Below, in pieces: positions 7,737 through 14,125 of a DNA stretch of 17,639 bases. Both the position numbers and the translations under genes were made by a program. The notes beneath the pieces are model-generated. The model was not told where the DNA came from, ran no database searches, and saw nothing but the letters and a program-made list of their open reading frames with translations. The stretch is taken from the NCBI GenBank assembly GCA_003133425.1, contig PKXI01000259.1, forward strand, positions 1-17,639, written 5' to 3'. Within the stretch, counting starts at the first letter, position 1. Every line of letters starts with the position of its first letter. The DNA is from Acidobacteriaceae bacterium. GTDB lineage: Bacteria > Acidobacteriota > Terriglobia > Terriglobales > Acidobacteriaceae.

Positions 7737-8849
7737 ATGAGTCATCCGCTTTTTTCTCCCTTGCAGCTCCGCTCCGTGTCCTTTGCCAACCGCATCGCCG
7801 TCTCGCCAATGTGCCAATACTCTTCAGAGGATGGATTTGCCAACGACTGGCACCTGGTCCATCTTGGCAGCCGCGCGCAGGGAGGCGTGGGCATGGTCAT
7901 GCTTGAGGCCTCCGCCGTTGTGCCTGAAGGCCGCATTTCGATTGCCGACCTGGGCATTTGGAAGGATGCGCATATTTCCGCACTGGAGCGAATCGCGCGC
8001 TTCATCCACTCACAGGGCGCTCGCGCCGGCATTCAACTGGCCCACGCCGGCCGCAAGGGTAGCATGAGCGCACCTTTCACGGGGGAGCGTCTGCTCGGAC
8101 CCAACGAGGGCGGATGGGAGCCGGTGGCGCCGAGCGCACTAGCCTTCTCTGAGACCTATGCCGTGCCGAAGGCGCTGGACCAGGCCGGTATCGACGCGGT
8201 TGTTGAGGGGTTTCGGCAGGCCGCGCGCAGGGCACTGAAGGCCGGATTCGACCTGGTCGAGATTCATGCCGCCCACGGATATCTGCTGCACCAGTTTCTC
8301 TCTCCACTGGCCAACCAGCGCACGGATGAATATGGTGGCAGCTTTGAGAACCGCACCCGCTTGGCGCTGCAAGTGGTGGACGCGGTTCGCGGCGAGTGGC
8401 CGGCGCATCTGCCGCTGTTTGTCCGCATCTCCGCCACTGATTGGGCAGAGGGTGGATGGAATCCGGACGAGTCGGTTTCGCTCGCCCGGCTCTTCCGTGA
8501 ACATGGTGTCGACCTGGTAGATGTTTCCTCGGGCGGCCAGGTTCCCAACGCGAAAATTCCCGTAGGCCCCGGCTTTCAAGTGGAGTTTGCTGCCAGAATC
8601 CGGCGCGAGGCTGGGATTGCTACCGGGGCGGTAGGCCTGATCACCGACCCCAGCCAGGCTAACGCCATAATTGCCGAGGGCGAAGCCGACCTGGTGTTCC
8701 TCGCGCGGGAACTTTTGCGCGATCCCTACTGGCCGGTGCACGCAGCGGCCGCGCTCTCTGAGCAGGCAAGTTGGCCGGTCCAGTACCTCCGCGCCGCGCC
8801 GCAACACTCTGGTGCGCGCACCTCTATCAGCCGCTCGGAACAGCGGTGA
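7737..8849 (+). CDS. Old Yellow Enzyme, YqjM/XenA/NamA-type NADPH:flavin ene-reductase
   Basis: This FMN-dependent TIM-barrel oxidoreductase reduces activated C=C bonds (enones, some nitro compounds) with NAD(P)H. From the ATG at 7737 the protein has 370 residues. An ATG at 7701 adds 12 residues that do not look like the family, and neither has a clear ribosome site. The thermophilic-like/YqjM subclass is shown by SPMCQYSS (23-30) with Cys26 and Tyr28. It also has the substrate-binding pair in HAAHGYLLHQFLSP (His177, His180), HAGRKG (103-108), RTDEYGGS (195-202), FVRISATDW and VDVSSGG (261-267). The family is about 340-370 residues. It is a monocistronic gene, and its physiological substrate is not indicated by context. 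Confidence 0.92.
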   Translation: MSHPLFSPLQLRSVSFANRIAVSPMCQYSSEDGFANDWHLVHLGSRAQGGVGMVMLEASAVVPEGRISIADLGIWKDAHISALERIARFIHSQGARAGIQLAHAGRKGSMSAPFTGERLLGPNEGGWEPVAPSALAFSETYAVPKALDQAGIDAVVEGFRQAARRALKAGFDLVEIHAAHGYLLHQFLSPLANQRTDEYGGSFENRTRLALQVVDAVRGEWPAHLPLFVRISATDWAEGGWNPDESVSLARLFREHGVDLVDVSSGGQVPNAKIPVGPGFQVEFAARIRREAGIATGAVGLITDPSQANAIIAEGEADLVFLARELLRDPYWPVHAAAALSEQASWPVQYLRAAPQHSGARTSISRSEQR

Positions 8850-8895
8850 GTGTCACTGGTTGGGGTCCAGGGGTGAGTTTCGCCTGACTTTTGCT

Positions 8896-8908
8896 CACCA
8901 TTATGGTG
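8896..8908. promoter_or_regulatory. Inverted repeat upstream of the MerR gene, possible operator
   Basis: CACCAT T ATGGTG is a perfect 6+6 dyad with a one-base centre, about 100 bases before the merR-type start. A second perfect dyad, TAGAGC GAG GCTCTA (8961-8975), sits downstream, just after a TATACT (8950-8955). Either could be a binding site or an RNA hairpin. No matching -35 at proper spacing is visible. Confidence 0.25.
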
Positions 8909-9007
8909 CAGCATCCGCATTTGCCCCACAAATAGTGCAGACCGTGACCTATACTTCGTGTAGAGCGAGGCTCTAACCGTGGTCGCGGTCGCCTGCTCTC
9001 GGTAACT

Positions 9008-9493
9008 ATGGCTACGCAACTATCCCGGAAGCGCGCCTTCGAATCGCCCTTAATCCCCGACCGTCTGTATTTCAAGATTGGGGACGTTGCACGTATTTGC
9101 GAAGTGGAAACTTACGTGCTCCGTTTTTGGGAGTCGCAGTTTCCGCAGCTAAAACCCAACAAAAGCGGCACAGGACAACGGCTCTACCGCCGCCGCGATG
9201 TGGAACTGGTGCTGGAGATCAAGCGCCTGGTTCATGGTGAGGGATACACCCTTGCCGGCGCGCGCCAGACACTCGAACAGGTGCACCGTCGCCGCGATCC
9301 GGAGCCCAGCCTGCCGCTGACAAAAGAAGCAGCCGGCAAGCAAATGGATGCGGTCGCCGCGGCCATTGGCCATGCCCGAGCTGAATTGCGTGAAATTGCC
9401 GGACTGCTGACCGCCAAGGCGCCGCAGACGCCACGCCGCCGCACCCGGCTGGCCACATTCTCAGCCCTATCCGGTTCTCTCTTCCCGTCTTAG
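9008..9493 (+). CDS. MerR-family transcriptional regulator
   Basis: The product is a 161-residue DNA-binding protein. The N-terminal winged helix-turn-helix reads YFKIGDVARICEVETYVLRF (21-40), then WESQFPQLKP (41-50) and GQRLYRRRDVE (56-66), the typical MerR recognition and wing region. A helix (67-95, EGYTLAGARQTLEQV) forms the usual start of the dimerisation coil. The C-terminal half lacks the Cys pattern of metal sensors and carries no recognisable ligand domain, so the effector is unknown. This short MerR type is often found near a tRNA-Pro gene in other phyla, and a tRNA-Pro lies 276 bases downstream here on the opposite strand. Only a weak GGT precedes the ATG. Self-regulation through upstream dyads is possible but unproven. 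Confidence 0.88.
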   Translation: MATQLSRKRAFESPLIPDRLYFKIGDVARICEVETYVLRFWESQFPQLKPNKSGTGQRLYRRRDVELVLEIKRLVHGEGYTLAGARQTLEQVHRRRDPEPSLPLTKEAAGKQMDAVAAAIGHARAELREIAGLLTAKAPQTPRRRTRLATFSALSGSLFPS

Positions 9494-9769
9494 CGAGAAG
9501 ATTCCAGCCATCTTGTTGCATGATGCATCGATGATTCGGTGCTTCGGATATCTGCATCTGACCAATCGCAGTGAGCCGATGGTTCCGGCTAAAACCAACC
9601 ACACGGTCACATTCTTCCTCAACCAGAAGCCCTCAGGGGCGCCCGACGATGATTAGACGCAATGCTCATGGTCTGAGCGGACTCCCGCGCGAGTCTGGTA
9701 GTCAGCGGAAGTCGCCGTGATTACGACATTCCTTGGCTATTGCGAGACACGCGAGTTTTCTAATTTAAA
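9494..9769. other. Gene-free stretch between the MerR gene and tRNA-Pro
   Basis: No convincing open frame is present. Small structures are a 5-pair hairpin just after the MerR stop (AAGAT 9498-9502 with ATCTT 9510-9514) and a dyad TGCAT G ATGCA (9517-9527). Neither has a T-tract. I see no duplicated tRNA end that would mark an integrated element. Confidence 0.5.
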
Positions 9770-9846
9770 TGGTCGGGACGGGCAGATTTGAACTGCCGAC
9801 CCCTCGCACCCCAAGCGAGTGCTCTACCAGGCTGAGCCACGTCCCG
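9770..9846 (-). tRNA. tRNA-Pro (anticodon GGG)
   Basis: A full cloverleaf can be drawn on the minus strand. The acceptor stem CGGGACG/CGTCCCG begins with the C1-G72 pair typical of tRNA-Pro and has A73. The D arm is GCTC...GAGC. The anticodon arm is CTCGC TTGGGGT GCGAG, giving U33 and anticodon GGG (plus-strand 9810-9812), which reads CCC and CCU. The T arm is GGCAG TTCAAAT CTGCC. The 3' CCA is encoded (plus-strand 9772-9770), so the gene is 77 bases. Confidence 0.96.
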
Positions 9847-9855
9847 ACACAATCG

Positions 9856-9877
9856 AGCCGGCTCGGGTGAGCCGGCT
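9856..9877. repeat. Hairpin between yggX and tRNA-Pro
   Basis: AGCCGGCTC (9856-9864) pairs with GAGCCGGCT (9869-9877), nine perfect pairs around a four-base loop. Each arm contains the self-complementary 8-mer AGCCGGCT, so it is also a direct repeat. On the minus strand it lies between the yggX stop and the tRNA 5' end, followed by CGATTGTGT. It may end yggX transcription or mark a processing site. The T content after it is low. Confidence 0.4.
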
Positions 9878-9968
9878 TCAGGGTCTTGATCAGTTTACAC
9901 CAGCGCGGCCATGTGCGCTTGATCCTTGAATCCCATCAACCGCGCGAAGGCCGGCTGGCATTTTTCGA

Positions 9969-10241
9969 TCAGTGCGCGGGAGGAACGAACTCCGAGGGCA
10001 AGGCCGATCCGGTGCCGAAGAAAAATTCTTCCATCTGTTCGACCAGGAACTGTTGCGCCTGTGGGGTCCAGGGCTGCAGCCGGTACTCGTTCAGCAGCAT
10101 CTTCTGCCGGTCAACCCACTCGGCCCATGCCGCCTTGGAGACGTTTTTGTAGATCTTTTGACCGAACTCCGAGTCGAAGGGCGGTTCATCCAGTCCCTCC
10201 ATCTCTTTTTTGTTTCGAACGCAAAAAACTGTGTGCGCCAT
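9969..10241 (-). CDS. yggX: Fe(2+)-trafficking protein YggX
   Basis: YggX is a small cytoplasmic protein linked to iron handling and protection of Fe-S clusters from oxidation. The 90-residue product matches the usual length of about 91. It has the conserved N-terminal Cys7 in TVFCVRNKKEMEGL, then FGQKIYKNVSKAAWAEWVDRQ (26-46) and KMLLNEYRL (47-55), and the EQMEEFFFG region near the end. The reading frame stays open 37 codons upstream, but the ATG at 10241 gives the family N-terminus and has AAGGAG 12 bases before it. It is followed on the same strand by tRNA-Pro. Confidence 0.93.
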   Translation of the reverse strand: MAHTVFCVRNKKEMEGLDEPPFDSEFGQKIYKNVSKAAWAEWVDRQKMLLNEYRLQPWTPQAQQFLVEQMEEFFFGTGSALPSEFVPPAH

Positions 10242-10553
10242 AGCTGATTCAACTCCTTGACTCCATCTCTCATTGTATTGGATGGGGGCGATGCGCAGTC
10301 CCGGGGCTGGCGCCTTTCCGGGCCAGGATGCGAGTTCCAGCGACGGCGCCATCTACGCCGGCGTCGAGAAAGCAGCAGCAAGGCCCGCGCAGGCTCACCT
10401 GTCGAAAGAAAGTGCTTGACAGGCCTGATCTCCAACGATTCCTCTGGTGGCATTCAGATCGCCACTCTACCGCACTCCGCAGCCTGGATGTGCGCTGCCA
10501 CATCGCATCGTCCAAGCGTGGAGCGGAGAGCTTCAACCTCGAAAGGAACAATC
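10242..10553. other. Divergent intergenic region between yggX and the first DUF4870 gene
   Basis: The stretch is 312 bases and no gene is supported in it. The frame of the downstream gene stays open through it but reads as Arg/Ser-rich non-coding sequence. It carries a consensus -35-like TTGACA at 10416-10421 with no good -10 at 17 bases, and the ribosome site AAAGGA at 10542-10547 of the next gene. Confidence 0.5.
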
Positions 10554-10913
10554 ATGTCCGAACCGACCCCGTCTGGTCTCACTGACAATGCAGCCGGCGC
10601 TATCGCTTACATCACCTTCGTCCCGGCAATAGTGTTCCTGGTTCTTCCGCCCTATAACGCGAGTCCCTACGTGCGCTTCCACGCATGGCAGTCAATCTTC
10701 TTGAACGTCGCCGCCGTTATCGTCAGCATCGCTTTGAGCTTTCTGATGGTATTCTTCATGTTTTTCGGGGCATTTTTCCTGTTGGCCGTCAGCCGGCTGA
10801 TCTGGCTTTTGTGGTTCGTGCTTTGGCTGGTTTGTGTTCTGAAGGCACTGAATGGGCAGCGCTTCAAGGTCCCAATTATCGGCGACCTCGCCGCTAAGCA
10901 GGCCGGAGGCTAG
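10554..10913 (+). CDS. DUF4870-type small membrane protein, copy 1
   Basis: The 119-residue protein has three likely hydrophobic segments (about 15-32, 47-72, 75-97). It ends with a short soluble tail, FKVPIIGDLAAKQAGG. DUF4870/YccF-like features are AYITFVPAIVFLVLPPY, VRFHAWQSIFLN (40-51) and LNGQRFKVPIIGD (99-111). Its function is unknown. I chose the ATG at 10554 because AAAGGA lies six bases upstream and the protein aligns from its first residues with its neighbour. It is a tandem paralogue of the gene at 11135, with a more Phe-rich middle segment. Confidence 0.85.
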   Translation: MSEPTPSGLTDNAAGAIAYITFVPAIVFLVLPPYNASPYVRFHAWQSIFLNVAAVIVSIALSFLMVFFMFFGAFFLLAVSRLIWLLWFVLWLVCVLKALNGQRFKVPIIGDLAAKQAGG

Positions 10914-10936
10914 AGTGCTGCCATCGGTGGCGCGGT

Positions 10937-10972
10937 GGGGTGAGGAATGCTCATCCCCTCAGGCCCCTCACC
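10937..10972 (+). terminator. Overlapping alternative hairpins between the two DUF4870 genes
   Basis: GGGGTGAG (10937-10944) can pair with CTCATCCC (10950-10957), eight pairs including one G-U and a five-base loop. The overlapping GGTGAGG (10939-10945) can instead pair with CCTCACC (10966-10972). The two stems exclude each other. No T-tract follows. Possible weak terminator or structured 3' end of the first gene. Confidence 0.3.
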
Positions 10973-10982
10973 AGATATTTGC

Positions 10983-11011
10983 TTGACAAAGCAGTACGCA
11001 TCGGCTTTCAT
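10983..11011 (+). promoter_or_regulatory. Putative sigma70-type promoter of the second DUF4870 gene
   Basis: A perfect -35 TTGACA (10983-10988), a 17-base spacer, then TTTCAT (11006-11011, four of six to TATAAT). It lies about 120 bases before the start codon. The 8-mer GCTTGACA also occurs upstream of copy 1 (10414-10421). Confidence 0.35.
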
Positions 11012-11134
11012 AGGCTGATTCAGGCTCATGCTCGTTTCCAGGTCCGTGGCCGGCAGACTCCCCATTTCCTCACCCGGGCTTGAGCGTGAAGCACTCGGCC
11101 CTCGGATCAAATTTTCAAAATCAAAGGAGCTAGC

Positions 11135-11491
11135 ATGCCCGAAGAAACCGTCCAAACCGGCCTTAGCGACAATGCCGCCTCCGGCCTTGCCTACCTCACC
11201 TTCATTCCGGCGATCATCTTTCTGGTGGTCCCGCCTTACAACCAGAGCTCGGCTGTCCGCTTCCATGCCTGGCAATCAATCTTCCTGGGCATTGCATGGA
11301 TCGCCATCTGGGTTGTTCTTGTGATCGTAGGAATGATTCCGTTCGTCAATTTCATCGATGTGATCCTGTTCCCAGTGGTAGGAATCGGATTCTTCATCTT
11401 GTGGCTGATAACGATGATCAACGCGTTCAATGGCAAGCGCTTCAAGATCCCGGTGATCGGCGACTTTGCAGAGAAACAGGCAGGAAGCTAG
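11135..11491 (+). CDS. DUF4870-type small membrane protein, copy 2
   Basis: The 118-residue protein aligns end to end with the product of the gene at 10554. Shared segments include GL(S/T)DNAA, AYLTFIPAIIFLVVPPYN, VRFHAWQSIFL, FNGKRFKIPVIGDFAEKQAG. It too has three likely membrane segments and a soluble C-terminal tail. Its middle part differs (Ile/Val-rich with MIPFVNFIDVILFP, against a Phe-rich stretch in copy 1), so the two may be specialised. AAAGGAG lies five bases before the ATG. It has its own upstream region of 221 bases with a promoter candidate, so it need not depend on copy 1. It is convergent with rnr (gap 42 bases). Confidence 0.87.
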   Translation: MPEETVQTGLSDNAASGLAYLTFIPAIIFLVVPPYNQSSAVRFHAWQSIFLGIAWIAIWVVLVIVGMIPFVNFIDVILFPVVGIGFFILWLITMINAFNGKRFKIPVIGDFAEKQAGS

Positions 11492-11533
11492 TCCGGCCTC
11501 AATTCACTGCTCGTGGTGCTGCGGTCTGGGGCC

Positions 11534-14083
11534 TCAGCGCCGCTTGCCTTTCTTGCCAAATTTCTTCCGGATCTTCGGCGCCCCCGCTGGAGCATCTCTG
11601 CGCCTGCTCTTCTTTCCTTTTAGAGTAGGCCTCGGGGCCTGCTTGCCAGTGAGGGGAATGCCCTCCTCGACGATGGAAAACTGAAGCCTGCGTTCCTGGG
11701 CCAGGATGCGGTCGAGAATCACCTGGACGCGGTCACCGGCGCGGAAGCGGCGGCCGGTGCGCTCGCCGATGACCTCGTGTGTGTTCTCGCGCCAGGTGTA
11801 GCGGTCGTCGCGCAGCGAGTCGATGGCGACCAGGCCTTCGACGAACATGTCGGTCAGCTCGACGAACAGGCCGAATTTGGCGGGGTTCAGCACCAGCGCG
11901 GCAAACTCCTCGCCGACGCGGTCCTGCATGAAGCGGACCTTCTTCCACTCCACCAATTCGCGTTCGGCCTCGGCGGCGCGGCGTTCGGTCTGGCTGGTCT
12001 CCTCGGCAATCTGCGCCAACTCCGCTTCCGGGATGGGAGGCTCGCCGGTGAATACGGCCTGTGGCTTGCGAATGTGCGGTATCCGGCTGACAGCAAGCCC
12101 TTCGTTGGGATGAGTCCATGGAGAGCTGTGGCGGCCCTCCTCAATTCTTCCCTCGCCAACCACGCCGTCGCGGAGCAGCGTTTTCGCAATGCGGTGCACG
12201 ATCAGATCGGGGTAGCGGCGGATGGGCGAAGTGAAGTGGGTATAGGTGGGAGCGGCAAGCGCAAAATGACCTTCGTTAATCTCCGAATAGCGAGCCTGGC
12301 GTAGCGATCGCAGCATGAGATAGCTGAGAATCCGCTCCTCGGGTTTGCCTTCGATGCGCGCGGCCAACTTCTGATACATGCGCGGCGTAACGGGAATGTC
12401 TTCGGGAACCTCATGCTGGCGCGGATTGCGGCCGCGTCCGTGGGCATCGCGCCGTTCACCGCGGGTCTGAATTCGCTTGACGGGTAGAGCGCCGAGGCCG
12501 AGCGAGTAGCCGAAGCTGGCGGCCAACTCTTCAAATTGGACCACGCGGCGGGGCTCGGGTTTTTCGTGGATGCGATAGATCGAGGGAACTCCGAGGTCTT
12601 CAAGCCAGGTGGCGACGCACTCATTGGCGGCCAGCATGAATTCCTCGATGAGGCGGTTGGCCCATGTGCGTTCAGACTTGGTGACGCCGCGCATCTGGCC
12701 CTGCTCGTCGAACTCGATGATCGGCTCGGGCAAATCGAAGTCGATGCTGCCTCGCTCCTCTCGGCGCTTGTTCATGAGCCCGGCAAGATGGCGCATGAGT
12801 TCGAAGCCTGGAACAAGCGCAGAATAGCGCTCGCGAACTTCGGCATCGCCTTCAAGGATGGCGTGAACTTCGGTATAAGTCATGCGCGCAGCAGAGCGGA
12901 TAACGCCTTCGACAATCTCGTAACTTTCGATGCGGCCAGTTGGGTCGAGCTGCATGATGCAGCTCAGCACCAGGCGGTCTTCGCCGGGTCGCAGGCTGCA
13001 GATGTTGGTCGAGAGCTCCTGCGGGAGCATTGGAATGGCGCGATCGGGAAAGTAGACGCTCGTGCCGCGCAGGCGCGCTTCGAGATCGAGATCTGTTCCC
13101 GCACGCACATATTCGGCCACGTCTGCAATATGTACCTGCAACTCATAGCCGCCTTCTGCGCGCTGGTTGACGAGGACGGCATCGTCAAAGTCGCGGGCTG
13201 TTTCGCCGTCGATGGTGACGATAGGAAGCACGCGAAAATCGTGGCGGCTGTTGGCTTCGGACTCGTCGAGATGGGCCACACGGCGGGCTTCGGCCAGCAC
13301 GTTTTCAGGGAAGACTCGCGGCAACTGGTGCTTGCGAATCATCATTTCGACATCGACGCCGAAGTCGTCGGGCGAGCCCAGCACCTCGATGACACGGCCC
13401 ACTGGCGGACGTGTGGGCGTGGGCCAACTGGTGATTTCGACATCGACCACGAGCCCTTCGAGGCCCTCCGGGCTCTTAGGCTTTGGAGTAGCGGTTGCCT
13501 CGCTGCCAAGAACGCGATGCGGCGTCGCAGCCTCGCTGGCGGCGGGTATTTCCTGGCCGGGGGGGATGAGGATGGGCTGGGTCATGCGCTCGTCAAAAGG
13601 GACGACGTTGTGGCCCATTGCCCGATCTGACCGGGCGTAGTGAAATATGCCAACGACAGTGGGGTTGCGTCTCTCGAGCACGCGGACGATCCGGCCTTGG
13701 CGGCGGCCATCAGCCTTCGGCGGCTCCACTTCAACCAGCACCTGGTCGCTCTGCATGGCGCCATTGATCTCGTTTGGGGGAATGAAGATATCTTCTTGAC
13801 CGGTGGCCTGGCGGGCATTGGGGCGGACAAATCCGAAGCCGTCTCGATGCAGATCCAGCCGGCCGGCAGACAGGTTCTCCCGGGAGCTCAGGGGCCGGGG
13901 AATGCTCCAGTGCTCCCGGTCCAGCTTGGCCAGCGTGCCGCGCACGGTCAGACGGGCCAATTGCTCCAACAGCAGACGCCGCTCCCGTCCGCCCGCTAAT
14001 CCAAGCTCGCGGACCAGTTGCTTGTATCCGGCCTTGCCGCCGGCAGAGCGGGCAATCCGCGCCACCAGTTCACGATCGGTCAT
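11534..14083 (-). CDS. rnr: Ribonuclease R (RNase II/RNB family 3'-5' exoribonuclease)
   Basis: RNase R degrades structured RNA processively from the 3' end, in mRNA, rRNA and tmRNA turnover. The 849-residue protein has the full domain order. An N-terminal helix-turn-helix-like part is at 1-60. Cold-shock domains follow (about 70-240; GRLDLHRDGFGFV, GRRQGRIVRVLERR, GRVIEVLG). The RNB domain is about 280-635, with active-site Asp292, Asp298, Asp300 and Asp301 in TIDGETARDFDDAV. It also has YFPDRAIPMLP, EEFMLAANECVA and THFTSPIRRYPDL. An S1 domain (about 722-805) and a Lys/Arg-rich tail complete it. Two added Arg/Pro-rich segments, at about 538-562 and 648-690, are longer than in E. coli RNase R. 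The start has no visible ribosome site. It lies 42 bases after the deacylase gene on the same strand. Confidence 0.95.
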   Translation of the reverse strand: MTDRELVARIARSAGGKAGYKQLVRELGLAGGRERRLLLEQLARLTVRGTLAKLDREHWSIPRPLSSRENLSAGRLDLHRDGFGFVRPNARQATGQEDIFIPPNEINGAMQSDQVLVEVEPPKADGRRQGRIVRVLERRNPTVVGIFHYARSDRAMGHNVVPFDERMTQPILIPPGQEIPAASEAATPHRVLGSEATATPKPKSPEGLEGLVVDVEITSWPTPTRPPVGRVIEVLGSPDDFGVDVEMMIRKHQLPRVFPENVLAEARRVAHLDESEANSRHDFRVLPIVTIDGETARDFDDAVLVNQRAEGGYELQVHIADVAEYVRAGTDLDLEARLRGTSVYFPDRAIPMLPQELSTNICSLRPGEDRLVLSCIMQLDPTGRIESYEIVEGVIRSAARMTYTEVHAILEGDAEVRERYSALVPGFELMRHLAGLMNKRREERGSIDFDLPEPIIEFDEQGQMRGVTKSERTWANRLIEEFMLAANECVATWLEDLGVPSIYRIHEKPEPRRVVQFEELAASFGYSLGLGALPVKRIQTRGERRDAHGRGRNPRQHEVPEDIPVTPRMYQKLAARIEGKPEERILSYLMLRSLRQARYSEINEGHFALAAPTYTHFTSPIRRYPDLIVHRIAKTLLRDGVVGEGRIEEGRHSSPWTHPNEGLAVSRIPHIRKPQAVFTGEPPIPEAELAQIAEETSQTERRAAEAERELVEWKKVRFMQDRVGEEFAALVLNPAKFGLFVELTDMFVEGLVAIDSLRDDRYTWRENTHEVIGERTGRRFRAGDRVQVILDRILAQERRLQFSIVEEGIPLTGKQAPRPTLKGKKSRRRDAPAGAPKIRKKFGKKGKRR

Positions 14084-14125
14084 AGGTCAAGAGTAGGCTA
14101 TTCCACACAGTTGGTTGCATCGCGG

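Noticed and set aside
8139..8807. A 222-codon minus-strand open frame inside the Old Yellow Enzyme gene
   Set aside because: The plus-strand frame carries all the OYE motifs; this one has none.
9494..9846. tRNA-Pro as an integrated-element attachment site
   Set aside because: No integrase gene and no repeated tRNA 3' end were seen in the flanking sequence.
10257..10553. Upstream extension of the first DUF4870 frame
   Set aside because: The extension reads as Arg/Ser-rich non-coding sequence. The paralogue begins at the same internal Met, which has its own ribosome site.
12536..13630. A 364-codon plus-strand open frame antisense to rnr
   Set aside because: It lies wholly inside the well-supported RNase R gene, opposite strand, with no ribosome site or recognisable domains. 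Long antisense frames are expected in high-GC coding DNA.
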